From Paenibacillus sp. HWE-109 (lineage in GTDB: Bacteria > Bacillota > Bacilli > Paenibacillales > NBRC-103111), in NCBI RefSeq assembly GCF_022163125.1, contig NZ_CP091881.1, positions 2,542,001-2,606,000 on the forward strand: a stretch of DNA of 64,000 nt, in the 5' to 3' direction. How positions within the stretch are numbered: the stretch's first letter is position 1; each line of letters starts with the position of its first letter. The notes beneath the pieces were generated by a model that saw nothing but the letters and a program-made list of their open reading frames with translations, was not told the DNA's origin and made no database searches. Both the position numbers and the translations under genes were made by a program. Shown one piece after another: positions 8,273-17,629 of this stretch.

Positions 8273-9163
8273 ATGATAAAGACGAACAAGTTCAGTCAAA
8301 CAAGTATTCATGTCTTCTTCTGGTTATTCACCATTGGTTCCTTACTGCCGTTTCTCCTTATTTTCATGGTGTCCATCTCGGACGAATCGTCTATTGAATC
8401 TAACGGCTATTCCTTAATTCCGAGCAAAATCAGCTTCGCCGCCTATGAGTTTCTATTTTTTAATTTCTCTGAAATTACCAAGGCTTATGGAATTACAATC
8501 TTTTGCACGATTATCGGGACTATGTTAAGTTTACTTATTACAACACTAATGGCGTATCCGTTATCACGAGTAAATTTACCGTTTCGGAGAAGTTTAGCGT
8601 TCTACATTTTCTTCACAATGTTGTTTAGTGGGGGGATGGTGCCATGGTATATGACATTCGTGAATCTGTTGCCTATGAAAAATTCAATGCTCGCTATGAT
8701 CATCCCGGGTATGCTGTTAAGTGCCTTTAACATTCTGTTAATGCGTACTTTTTTCACAAATTCCATCCCGGAATCGGTAATTGAGTCGGCAACGATTGAT
8801 GGCGCCAGCGAAATTCAAATTTTCTCGAAAATTGTTATTCCACTTTCGCTGCCCATTATGGCAACCATCGGATTGTTTACAACGTTAGCTTACTGGAATG
8901 ATTGGTATAATTGCATGCTTTTTATAGATAAACCGGCACTTTATAATATTCAATATTTAATGACGAAGACGCTTACAAATATTCAATATCTCATCATGAA
9001 ATCCAATTCATCCGCACAAGCCGGTGAACTGCTAGCCAAAATGCCAAGAGAAACCGTGCGCATGGCTTTAGCTATCGTCGGAATTGGCCCGCTGCTACTG
9101 GCGTATCCGTTCTTTCAGAAATATTACATTAGTGGAATCACCAGCGGAGCCGTAAAAGGGTAA
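8273..9163 (+). CDS. Sugar ABC transporter permease, YtcP type
   Basis: The second permease of the oligosaccharide importer, 296 residues with six predicted membrane spans. The EAA loop is visible as ESATIDGASEIQIF near residue 175, and the C-terminus ends in the FFQKYYISGITSGAVKG tail characteristic of YtcP/LplC proteins. GGAAAGGGTG 7 bases upstream supports the ATG at 8273 rather than the TTG one codon earlier. It forms a heterodimer with the LplB-type permease immediately upstream, and the binding lipoprotein follows 63 bases downstream. Substrate cannot be read from the permease; plant-cell-wall oligosaccharides are the common cargo of this subfamily in Paenibacillus. Confidence 0.92.
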   Translation: MIKTNKFSQTSIHVFFWLFTIGSLLPFLLIFMVSISDESSIESNGYSLIPSKISFAAYEFLFFNFSEITKAYGITIFCTIIGTMLSLLITTLMAYPLSRVNLPFRRSLAFYIFFTMLFSGGMVPWYMTFVNLLPMKNSMLAMIIPGMLLSAFNILLMRTFFTNSIPESVIESATIDGASEIQIFSKIVIPLSLPIMATIGLFTTLAYWNDWYNCMLFIDKPALYNIQYLMTKTLTNIQYLIMKSNSSAQAGELLAKMPRETVRMALAIVGIGPLLLAYPFFQKYYISGITSGAVKG

Positions 9164-9226
9164 GGCTGACTGCAAGCAGGAAAGGTTATTCACAATACAG
9201 TTACATTGAGAGGGGACCATAGATCC

Positions 9227-10747
9227 ATGAAGAAGACTTTCAAAATCACAGCAGCACTCCTGATCGGCAGCACATTCACATTGTCGGCATGCAGCAAAGA
9301 CACGAATAAAGCGGAACCGTCAACCTCAGCAGCTCCAATTGCAAGTACGGCAGCAGATTCTGGATCCAAAACGTTAGCTCCATACAAAATTACACTTGTG
9401 TACCCGGCTTCCGCTCCGAAAGATTTAGCTCTAGTCCAAGCGGAAATGAGCAAATATTTAACGGAGAAAATTAACGCAACAATTGAATTAAAGCCTATCG
9501 AGTGGGGTTCATGGGACGACAAAACGAACTTAATGAAAATATCCAATGAACCATTTGACCTTATGTTTACGGCTAGCTGGTACTATTATCCAAGGGATGC
9601 TGCCAAAGGTCAGTACCTTGAATTGGATGATCTCATGTCGAAATACGGCAAAGATATTCCGGGCGTTCTGGGACCAGACTTCATCAAAGGTTCACGCATT
9701 GGCGGCAAGCTCTTCGCACTGCCTACGAATAAGGAATTCGGTCAAGGCTTTGGTTTCTTGCTGAACAAAAAACTAGTTGATAAATACAACATCGATACCA
9801 AAGGTATCAAATCTATGGACGAGTTGGAAGCGATGTTTAAAAACATCAAAGACAATGAGCCAGGTGTAACACCAATCATAAGCAGTAAATTCTCTAATAT
9901 CTGGAATGCGGCTAACTATGACGGACTCGTTGCCGGCTTAGCCATTCCTCGCGGAAGCAAAGAGCTTAAAGTTATAGATACGCTAGAGGATCCGAATGTC
10001 CTGAATTTTTACAAACGTATGAATCAATGGTACAAGAATGGCTGGTTTGATAAAGACGTCCTCACCTCGGATTCGGATCAGGCGATGAATATGATTAAGG
10101 CCGGCAAAGGCTTTGCCGTCGCGCAATCCTTGAAGCCTGGCAAAGATAAAGAGATGAGTCTTACATCAGGCACCGAAGTTGTTCAAATCGAAACGGCTGC
10201 ACCATTTACAACAACTGGCGATGCGCAAGGCGCTATGCTAGGAATTTCAAGAACGTCCAAAGATCCAGCGAGAGTCATGATGTTCCTCAACATGCTATAT
10301 ACGGATGCCAAACTGGTGAATATGCTGGATTGGGGACTTGAGAACAAGCATTATGTGAAAAAATCCGATACGATTATCGACTATCCGGCAGGCATGACGG
10401 CAGATACAGAAACATACCCGAATCCAGGCGGCTGGATGTTCGGAAATCAATTCAATTCCTATCTATTTGCCAATGAAGATCCGAACAAATGGAAGCTGTT
10501 CAAAGAGTTCAATGCCCGTTCGGAACGCTCGATTGCGCTTGGCTTTACGTTCAATCAAGAGCCTGTGAAGTCGGAGATGGCCTCCATTACGAATGTCGAA
10601 AATGAATTCAAATCTCTCTATACCGGCGCTGTAGATGCTGAGAAGACGATCGCCAAATGGAAAGAGAAGAGGGCTGCTGCTGGTTTTGCTCGTGTGAAGG
10701 AAGAAGTCGAGAAACAATTGAAAGAATGGTCAGCTACACAAAAATAG
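9227..10747 (+). CDS. Extracellular sugar-binding lipoprotein of ABC importer
   Basis: A 506-residue solute-binding protein of the LplA type. The N-terminal signal ends in a lipobox LSAC (Cys about residue 22), so it is lipid-anchored outside the membrane, followed by a Ser/Ala/Thr-rich linker. The mature part has the expected length for group 1 extracellular binding proteins. The ATG at 9227 follows GAGAGGGG; an in-frame TTG at 9206 would add seven unlikely residues before the signal. It delivers oligosaccharides to the two permeases encoded just upstream. A stable hairpin after its stop (10,769-10,801) may separate transporter from regulator expression. Confidence 0.9.
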   Translation: MKKTFKITAALLIGSTFTLSACSKDTNKAEPSTSAAPIASTAADSGSKTLAPYKITLVYPASAPKDLALVQAEMSKYLTEKINATIELKPIEWGSWDDKTNLMKISNEPFDLMFTASWYYYPRDAAKGQYLELDDLMSKYGKDIPGVLGPDFIKGSRIGGKLFALPTNKEFGQGFGFLLNKKLVDKYNIDTKGIKSMDELEAMFKNIKDNEPGVTPIISSKFSNIWNAANYDGLVAGLAIPRGSKELKVIDTLEDPNVLNFYKRMNQWYKNGWFDKDVLTSDSDQAMNMIKAGKGFAVAQSLKPGKDKEMSLTSGTEVVQIETAAPFTTTGDAQGAMLGISRTSKDPARVMMFLNMLYTDAKLVNMLDWGLENKHYVKKSDTIIDYPAGMTADTETYPNPGGWMFGNQFNSYLFANEDPNKWKLFKEFNARSERSIALGFTFNQEPVKSEMASITNVENEFKSLYTGAVDAEKTIAKWKEKRAAAGFARVKEEVEKQLKEWSATQK

Positions 10748-10768
10748 TTCGCATAGGCTCCTTGCAAA

Positions 10769-10801
10769 CCCTACCTCTATGTAATTGCCATAGGGGTGGG
10801 G
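10769..10801 (+). terminator. Hairpin between transporter and regulator genes
   Basis: CCCTACCTCTATG pairs with CATAGGGGTGGGG across a 6-base loop, with some G-U pairs. The T-run is poor (ATTCCTTATTTT), so it may be a partial terminator or an mRNA-stability element giving high lipoprotein expression relative to the downstream kinase. Confidence 0.55.
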
Positions 10802-10867
10802 ATTCCTTATTTTCACTAAACTAACTATAATGATTGTATTCCCATTGGTTAGGAGAGACCTGAATAG

Positions 10868-12592
10868 ATGACGAGTTCTCTTCGATTCAAGCTGATTATC
10901 GGATTTATTACCATTGCTATTCCTTTGTTGATTTTACTGCTTTTCAATAACTTATTCGCATCGAGCACAGTCCGAGAGCAGGTGGCTGAATCGAACAAAA
11001 ATGCGATTATACTGTACTCTAATCAATTACAGGCAGAACTAAACCGTGAAACGAATTTCTTATATAATTTGGCTTACGAAGACCCTAATATCTCACTTTT
11101 GTCCCGTGTTATCCATGATCCAACCGAGTATATCCTCACCAAGGAGCGGATTATTAATGAGCTGAATCGCTATCACCGCTTTGACAGCAGCGTCGATTTC
11201 CAGTTTATTTATTCCGTTCAAAATAAAGATATTTTTAATACAGCAATCAAAACCAAATCCTATGAAGAGTTAATTACGATTCAAACGACGCTAGAAGAAT
11301 TGTTAAGAGAAGCAAAGCCTGGGAGTATCTATTTTCAAAAATGGAAAGCGGTTAAATACGGGGATCAGTACGCTTTAGTCCGCTTGGTAGATACTGGAGA
11401 AGGCTATTATTTGGGTGCTTCCGTTCAATTAAAGAACTTGATGATTCCTTTGGACTTAATTCAATTAGGTTCCGATGGATTTGCTTCGTTCATCTCGGAC
11501 GAAGGGAAGATTATTTCGAATAAAGAGATGTCAACAGCGCTTGCCATAGAGCCAGAGGGCAGTCAAGATACCTACCAATTAGTCCTTATTGACGATAAAA
11601 AGTATATCGTTGTTTCCAATCCGATTAAGGGTACAGACACGATGTTAAGCGCTTTTATTCCAGAAAAAAAATTGGTTCAAAAATTAACCTATTTTCGCGG
11701 CTTTATTTTCATGCTGCCATTTCTGGCGGCTATCGTCTTGATTTTTTACGTATTTTATTTGAATAAAATGATTCTGAGACCGATTTACAATCTCATTCGG
11801 GGGATGCGGAAGATTAAACATGGCGACTGGAGCACGCGTCTGGCACCTTCGCAAACCAAAGAATTCACGATTATTAATGAAACATTTAACGAAATGGCAG
11901 CACAAATCCATGATTTAAAAATTCACGTGTATGAGGAGCAAATTAAACTGCACAAAGCAGAAGTGAAGCATTTGCAGCTTCAAATGAATCCGCATTTTTT
12001 GCTGAATTCAATCAATATTATCTATAATCTGGCGCAAATTCAGAAATACGATATCATCCAATTGATGAGCTTGAATTTAGTCAAATATTTTCGATTTACC
12101 ACCCAAACTCATCGCAACGTCGTGTCGATTGCTGAAGAGCTGGAGCATATGGAAAGTTACATCAAAATCCAACAATTGCGTTTCCCAGATCGCATAACGT
12201 ATAACTTTGAAGTAGAGAACTCGCTGCAATCCAGGTGTATTCCCCCATTGATTATTCAGCCATTCATTGAAAATAGCATGAAATACGGCTTCGACTTCAT
12301 GGAGCATCCGTTTCATCTGGATATTCAGATTGCATCGGAGAAACACTCGCACATCATGGAGATTGTGATCTCTGACAATGGGAGCGGCTTCAACCCTGAC
12401 ATTCTAGCTCACTTGCGATCGGGGCAATATTTCCTTTCTCAGAGTGATGAACATTTGGGCATATGGAATGTCTATCATCGTCTCCAGTATATTTTCGGAC
12501 AGGAAGCAAGTCTTCAATTTACCAATTTGCCAGATTCAGGTGCCTGTATCACAATTCGCATGCCAATTCGTAATTTGGATTCATTTGCCTAG
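10868..12592 (+). CDS. YesM-type sensor histidine kinase
   Basis: A 574-residue membrane sensor. A first membrane helix at about residues 9-29 and a second at about 276-299 bracket a large extracellular domain. A HAMP-like segment follows, then the His_kinase block with QMNPHFLLNS (phosphorylated His near 378), the N box QPFIENSMKYGF and the G box DNGSGF. This is the LytS/YesM class. It is followed 27 bases later by its AraC-type response regulator, and both sit directly after the sugar importer; in Bacillus and Paenibacillus such pairs activate neighbouring carbohydrate transport and secreted polysaccharide-degradation genes. The ligand is probably an oligosaccharide, possibly sensed with the binding lipoprotein, which is inference. 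Confidence 0.93.
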   Translation: MTSSLRFKLIIGFITIAIPLLILLLFNNLFASSTVREQVAESNKNAIILYSNQLQAELNRETNFLYNLAYEDPNISLLSRVIHDPTEYILTKERIINELNRYHRFDSSVDFQFIYSVQNKDIFNTAIKTKSYEELITIQTTLEELLREAKPGSIYFQKWKAVKYGDQYALVRLVDTGEGYYLGASVQLKNLMIPLDLIQLGSDGFASFISDEGKIISNKEMSTALAIEPEGSQDTYQLVLIDDKKYIVVSNPIKGTDTMLSAFIPEKKLVQKLTYFRGFIFMLPFLAAIVLIFYVFYLNKMILRPIYNLIRGMRKIKHGDWSTRLAPSQTKEFTIINETFNEMAAQIHDLKIHVYEEQIKLHKAEVKHLQLQMNPHFLLNSINIIYNLAQIQKYDIIQLMSLNLVKYFRFTTQTHRNVVSIAEELEHMESYIKIQQLRFPDRITYNFEVENSLQSRCIPPLIIQPFIENSMKYGFDFMEHPFHLDIQIASEKHSHIMEIVISDNGSGFNPDILAHLRSGQYFLSQSDEHLGIWNVYHRLQYIFGQEASLQFTNLPDSGACITIRMPIRNLDSFA

Positions 12593-12619
12593 TCGAAGCG
12601 GCTTTGAAGGAGGATATCC

Positions 12620-14221
12620 ATGAACAGAACAGCACTTATTGTAGATGATGAGATCTATGCAGTAATGGGCATTAAAAGTGGTCTGAATTGGCAAGAACTG
12701 AATATTTCTGAAGTGTATGAAGCTTATAACATTCGTGAGGCGATGAAAGTATTTGAGCAAACGAACATAGATATTCTGATCTGCGATATTGAAATGCCCA
12801 AGGGAACAGGGATTGAGCTGCTGGAATGGGTTAATGTTCATTCACCGGCAACAGAGACCATTTTCCTTACCGCACATGCTGATTTCAGTTTCGTTCAGCG
12901 AGCCGTTCAGCTCGATAGCTTCGATTATATGCTCAAGCCAATCGAGTTTAGTGTCTTGCAAGCAACCATTGCCAAAGCGTTGCAATCTATTGCGCATGAC
13001 CAAGAACTCCACCAATTAAGGGAGCAATACAAGCCTTACTATGAGCTCTGGATAAAGAATAAAGCGGTGCTCAGCGATACTTTCTGGAATCAATTATTCG
13101 CCAAAAAAATGGTTTGCAGACCACATGAGGTGTCACAGTTTATTGCGGATCATCATTTGCCCCTCACCGCGCAGTCACGCATCTTGCCCATCGTGATTAG
13201 TGTCGAGTCCTGGGATCGCGACTTGGACACAGGCGACGAGGAACTGTTGGAATATGCGCTCCGCAATGCAGCTTCCGAGGTCCTGCTAAGCGGCTATCAA
13301 GGGGAAGTGATTCAGACCAAGCAAGGTGTAAATGTCGTGCTATTCTTTTTGGAACAAGAAGAGCAGATGGACTATACGAGCATTAATGACAAATGTTTAA
13401 CTTACATAGCTTCATGCAAGCAGTATTTTAGCTGCAGCATTTCCTGCTATATAGGCGAGCCTTCAGATTTAGTTGGGATACGTGAAACCTATATCAAATT
13501 GCTCGACATGGAATATAATAATTTGCAGAAATCGAACAAGATTTACTGGCAGCACGAGTATCAAGCTAACCAACTGATGCCGAAGCTTCCTGAGTTCTCC
13601 GCCTGGACGATTCTTATTGAACAGGGGAAACGGGGGGAGATGGAGAGAGAGATTGCCCGCAATTTGAAAGAGATTCGTGAAGATCCGCGATATGGAGCCA
13701 ATGCGCTGCATGCTTTCTATCATGGATTTCTTCAAATGATTCATTACATCTTGCATAAAAATGGCTTATCTGCCCATGAACTTCTCCAGGATCATCAGGA
13801 TATTTTCAATGGCAAATTACCACGTTCGCTAGAACAGCTTCAGTCATGGGCGTTGCAATTAATCGCTGTGGTCTGCGACTATTTGCATCAAAATGACTCC
13901 GTTATTCAACGAATTCAATGCTACATCGCAGATCATCTCAACGAAATGATTACAAGGGAGCAACTGGCTGATTATGTCCATTTGAACCCAGCTTATTTAT
14001 CTCGCTTGTTCAAAAAAGAGGTGGGTGAATCGATAACAGACTATATTTTGATTGAACGCATGAAGTTGGCGCAAGAGCTGATTCGAAATTCGACGATTCC
14101 AATCTCGGATATCGCCAAATCGCTTGGCTATAGTAATTTTTCCTATTTTTCGAAAATGTTTAAAAAGCTGTATCACTGTACACCCCAACATTACCGGAAA
14201 CAAGTGGAGGTTATCGGCTAA
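12620..14221 (+). CDS. YesN-type response regulator with AraC DNA-binding domain
   Basis: A 533-residue response regulator. The receiver domain has DD at residues 9-10, the phospho-acceptor Asp56 in CDIEMP and the lysine in MLKPIEF near 105. A long middle region of about 300 residues has no clear motif. The C-terminal 100 residues form an AraC double helix-turn-helix, with YVHLNPAYLSRLFKKE and SLGYSNFSYFSKMFKK as recognition segments. It is paired with the YesM-type kinase 27 bases upstream. The likely targets are the sugar importer before it and the secreted beta-helix gene after it, whose own promoter region (about 120 bases) lies immediately downstream. Confidence 0.93.
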   Translation: MNRTALIVDDEIYAVMGIKSGLNWQELNISEVYEAYNIREAMKVFEQTNIDILICDIEMPKGTGIELLEWVNVHSPATETIFLTAHADFSFVQRAVQLDSFDYMLKPIEFSVLQATIAKALQSIAHDQELHQLREQYKPYYELWIKNKAVLSDTFWNQLFAKKMVCRPHEVSQFIADHHLPLTAQSRILPIVISVESWDRDLDTGDEELLEYALRNAASEVLLSGYQGEVIQTKQGVNVVLFFLEQEEQMDYTSINDKCLTYIASCKQYFSCSISCYIGEPSDLVGIRETYIKLLDMEYNNLQKSNKIYWQHEYQANQLMPKLPEFSAWTILIEQGKRGEMEREIARNLKEIREDPRYGANALHAFYHGFLQMIHYILHKNGLSAHELLQDHQDIFNGKLPRSLEQLQSWALQLIAVVCDYLHQNDSVIQRIQCYIADHLNEMITREQLADYVHLNPAYLSRLFKKEVGESITDYILIERMKLAQELIRNSTIPISDIAKSLGYSNFSYFSKMFKKLYHCTPQHYRKQVEVIG

Positions 14222-14343
14222 CACGACTTCAATTGTGTTTTTTTCACGAATAGGATACAGTTTGAGACTTCTTCCAACTATTTTCCATTTAATCATGTAT
14301 AATAGAACAGGTCTCGACATAAATCCAAAAAGATGGTGAAAAA

Positions 14344-16488
14344 ATGACTAAAAAAGCGGTATCCATATTCCTGCTCGTTATGTTTTCTTTTCAAATTTTT
14401 ATGGTTAATGCATCTTCAGAAGAAATTACGAACCCCAGAACGTACAACTTAGAGCTTGCCCGATGGCACATATATAACGACGGCACTCACCCAATCGAAA
14501 CGACGACAGGGATCAATAAAGCGCTGCAATGGTCGCACGAACAAGGATATCAAGTTTTCAAAGTACCAGCGGGCACTTATTTAATCAGTAAAGGAACTAG
14601 TCCGAATGACTCGCAAGCTCAAATCAACATGGTTAGTCAGATGACTTTCTTACTGAATGATGCAGCGGTAATTCAAAAAGAATCGAATGGTTTTGAGAAT
14701 TATAGAACTTTCTATGTGGGCTATGGCGTGAATAACGCAACAATCAAAGGCGGAACATTGAAAGGAGACAAAGATACTCATAATTATAGCAAAAAAGACA
14801 ACTCCTCGAGTTATGGGACTCATGAATTTGGCAGTGGAATCTCCTCGGAAGGAGCATACCAATTAACCATAGACGGTGTTCGAACCACTCATTTTACTGG
14901 GGATGGCATATCGATCAACGGATCTATCGTTGGCATTGAAGGTACTTATGGGAAGAGCTACCTTAAAGGAGATATTGATCCGTTAGGCAAGTTTATTCCT
15001 TCTACATCGAAGATTAGAAGTAAAACAGCCGTGGATCTCACTAATCCATTATTTAAAGGGAGAGCGTATTTTGCTTACGAACAGCCTCAAGCTGTTTCAA
15101 GTAACCTATATGATGTCTATTTCTATAATAAAGATGGCAAATATGTTTCTGCCGTTAAACAAATCAGATTTGGCATTGATCTCGTTCAAATCCCAACTAA
15201 TGCTAGCAGCTTTTACCCTGTTTTCAGTTCAACGGATTTGGCTAATTTTTTTGTGAAATTGTTCAGTAATGATGTTTCAAGAAATGTGACGATTAAAAAC
15301 TCGGAATCCGCATTTAACAGAAGACAAGGCATCTCACTTGTAGGCGTAGATGGGATTGAAATCACGAACAATAAAATTCATGATATCCAAGGTACAGCGC
15401 CTCAATATGGCATTGATTCAGAGGCAGGAGGCTTTTTCCCTAACAAGAACATTACGATAAACAATAATCACTTTCACAATAATAAAGGTGGAGACATTGT
15501 ATTCGCTGACGGAGACACGGCGACAATAAGCAATAATCTATTTGAGAGCAATATAAATGTGTATATTTACAAGGCATTTCCCAATACGGTCGTTAAAAAC
15601 AACACTTTTCATCAAGGCGGACTGACAATGGCGGGTACAGGCGTTGCAGATCAAAACACTTTTCATAACGCCGAAGTTAATCTACTGGCAACAAGCAATA
15701 CGTTAACTAATTCAACTTTTGTAAATAGTAATTTAAATTTGAATAATACAGATCCTTTTGGCTCCAAAGTAGATCAAATTACAATGACCAATACGGATAC
15801 CTCCGTTTCTACTTCCTTAAATGTTGGCAACCGTCCAGTTCGACTCTCCAATGTCACCATAAAGGGGTTAACCAAACTCTCTGCGATAGGCGGTAAAGGA
15901 ACGGATCAAAACATCTATGATCAAGTAGTTGTGCAAGATTATAATGCCTACAACGGGACGACACTGCCTGCTGGTACTTACAATAAATGCAAGTTCACAT
16001 CGACAACCAATGAGTCTATTGGATTGGGTATTAATCAAGCTGGCAAATATATTTTCAATGACTGCTCTTTCCACTCTTTGGGTAAGATCTTCACGATTAA
16101 TGAAATGTATGGGGAACCTGATGTCATTTTTAATAATGCTGACTTTAAGATTTCCAATGATGTTGGCTACGCGGCAGCCATTTATATTCAAGGGGTGAAG
16201 CAGCTATCCATTCTAGGCAGTATTTTTAATGCTACTAATCTCACGGCTACCAAAACACCGTTAATAAAAGTGGGTTCAATTGCAGGCGCAACAAAACCTT
16301 CCAAAGTGAAGGGTTTTACCATTAAGAATAGCCAAATAATAACGAATAAACCACTGCATGGGATAGATACAACTGACGCAGGAACCGGGGCTCCAGCGTA
16401 TACAATTGCCTATAATACCCTTCAGGTAGCAATCATGAAGCTGAAAACGAATGATATGAAAACAAGCAATAAAGAGTTGGCTAATTAA
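14344..16488 (+). CDS. Secreted right-handed beta-helix protein, pectate-lyase-like
   Basis: A 714-residue exported protein. Residues 1-24 form a Sec signal peptide. The body shows many short strand-turn repeats rich in Asn and Thr (for example ITNNKIHDIQ, ITINNNHFHNN, TISNNLFESN), the pattern of parallel beta-helix proteins such as pectate lyases and related polysaccharide lyases or epimerases. Catalytic residues cannot be assigned. A TATAAT at 14,298-14,303 lies about 40 bases before the start, and a short AACAC/GTGTT hairpin with a T-run just after the regulator stop separates it from the operon. Its location beside a YesMN pair and an oligosaccharide importer suggests it cuts an extracellular polysaccharide to feed the importer. 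Confidence 0.82.
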   Translation: MTKKAVSIFLLVMFSFQIFMVNASSEEITNPRTYNLELARWHIYNDGTHPIETTTGINKALQWSHEQGYQVFKVPAGTYLISKGTSPNDSQAQINMVSQMTFLLNDAAVIQKESNGFENYRTFYVGYGVNNATIKGGTLKGDKDTHNYSKKDNSSSYGTHEFGSGISSEGAYQLTIDGVRTTHFTGDGISINGSIVGIEGTYGKSYLKGDIDPLGKFIPSTSKIRSKTAVDLTNPLFKGRAYFAYEQPQAVSSNLYDVYFYNKDGKYVSAVKQIRFGIDLVQIPTNASSFYPVFSSTDLANFFVKLFSNDVSRNVTIKNSESAFNRRQGISLVGVDGIEITNNKIHDIQGTAPQYGIDSEAGGFFPNKNITINNNHFHNNKGGDIVFADGDTATISNNLFESNINVYIYKAFPNTVVKNNTFHQGGLTMAGTGVADQNTFHNAEVNLLATSNTLTNSTFVNSNLNLNNTDPFGSKVDQITMTNTDTSVSTSLNVGNRPVRLSNVTIKGLTKLSAIGGKGTDQNIYDQVVVQDYNAYNGTTLPAGTYNKCKFTSTTNESIGLGINQAGKYIFNDCSFHSLGKIFTINEMYGEPDVIFNNADFKISNDVGYAAAIYIQGVKQLSILGSIFNATNLTATKTPLIKVGSIAGATKPSKVKGFTIKNSQIITNKPLHGIDTTDAGTGAPAYTIAYNTLQVAIMKLKTNDMKTSNKELAN

Positions 16489-16583
16489 ACAAAATTTAAG
16501 GGGGCGTTGCTCGGTGAATACGGTACTGAGAAGTTGGGGGGAAGCCCTAGCGGCTATCGTATTTATCACTTCGCTCATAATTG

Positions 16584-16607
16584 ACCTAGCCGCTGGCTAG
16601 GTTTTTT
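16584..16607 (+). terminator. Rho-independent terminator
   Basis: CCTAGC-cgctg-GCTAGG followed by six T. The same stem-loop and T-run recur at 16,934-16,957, and a near copy at 42,237, so this terminator sequence is itself repeated. It ends the beta-helix transcript. Confidence 0.85.
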
Positions 16608-16710
16608 GCTAGATTTTATATGTTTTGGGTTTGGGGTGAGCAAAGCTTATCCCTTTTTGGCGTCCACCACAGACTTCTTTGCTACGGCGGTTTTTGGTCT
16701 CAAAGAACCT

Positions 16711-16895
16711 CTAATGAACCGTACGATGCTTATATACGTGAAAATGGCTACTTTGGAGATTTAATGAACGGAGTTGGCGCTAACGAGCACTTTATTGGCC
16801 GAATGGTGATCATTTGCTTGAGATAGCGCATCTGGAGTTCATTAGATTTTCAGAATGGGCGATTTTAGCGGAATAAAGGGTATTGAGTTCGTTAG
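16711..16895. repeat. Four-arm intergenic element, family B
   Basis: Arms start at 16,711 and 16,761 (forward, TAATGAAC-type) and at 16,823 and 16,873 (reverse, GAGTTCRTTAG-type). The spacing 50, 62 and 50 bp is identical to the B element at 3403-3587 although the arms have diverged. It lies between two copies of the same terminator. No coding potential is evident. Confidence 0.8.
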
Positions 16896-16933
16896 TGGTT
16901 TGGGGCTTGCCTCAAGGTACATGGACTTGGTGA

Positions 16934-16957
16934 ACCTAGCCGCTGGCTAGGTTTTTT
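16934..16957 (+). terminator. Second copy of the CCTAGC terminator
   Basis: Identical stem, loop and T-run to 16,584-16,607. Together the two copies frame the B element, suggesting the segment was duplicated with its terminator. Confidence 0.75.
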
Positions 16958-17008
16958 GTCATGTTTTGGAGTGATCGAGAGGTTGCCCCGGCTGCCACGT
17001 ACGGAGAA

Positions 17009-17392
17009 ATGGGAACGTCACGCGCTATACTAGCTGAAAGTGACATTATCGTGAGGTTGGAGGAGCTACAGTCCGCTATTCTGGTCAAAATTGACAGTAT
17101 AGCTAGTTTGAGGGAACTACAGTTTGCTATTCTAGCCAAAATTGACATTATAGCTAGTTTGAGGGAACTACAGTTCGCTTTTCTAGCCGAAAGTGACATT
17201 ATAGCTAGTTTGTGGGAACTATGGTCCGCTATTCTAGCCAAAAGTGACATTATAGCTAGTTTGAGGGAACTATGGTGCGCTATATTGCTGTTTGAAGGGA
17301 AATTCAGCGCTTTTCGCTGATATAAGAGACTGTAGTTCCGCTATCGTCCAAACATGCCTGCTTTTTGACTAAATAGCGGATTAGAGTTCTCT
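17009..17392. repeat. Amplified family A element with exact 51-bp tandem array
   Basis: Six forward A arms start at 17,009, 17,060, 17,111, 17,162, 17,213 and 17,264, exactly 51 bp apart, and are followed by reverse arms at 17,322 and 17,373. The 51-bp unit also includes a spacer with GACATTATAGCTAGTTTG. The F-to-R spacing (58) and R-to-R spacing (51) match the other A elements, so the array looks like amplification of the forward-arm repeat of a standard four-arm element. Because 51 is divisible by 3, frames stay open on both strands, but no gene features support coding. Confidence 0.88.
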
Positions 17393-17629
17393 TACAGGAT
17401 TTCTCGCTGGTAGGAGGCTCATCTCGCAGGGATCAAAGTCCGGTTGTTTCTTAATTGGGATAATCGGAGTCTCATTGGAGTTGATTAGTTTAGATTAGAT
17501 TTGAAAGTTACTATAGATCGCACCCGTCGCGAACTATGTCCTTTACGAACTACGTCCTTTACGAACACCGTTCGTTGTGTTATAAATAGATCAAGACATT
17601 CAAAATCTAACTCCGAGGTGTAAATCGAT

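Noticed and set aside
16936..17320. Open frames of 104-119 codons on both strands across the 51-bp array
   Set aside because: They exist only because the repeat length is divisible by three; no ribosome site, start context or family similarity, and both strands are equally open.
17009..17392. Possible CRISPR array
   Set aside because: Units are 51 bp with nearly identical spacers, arms change orientation at the end, and no cas gene is present.
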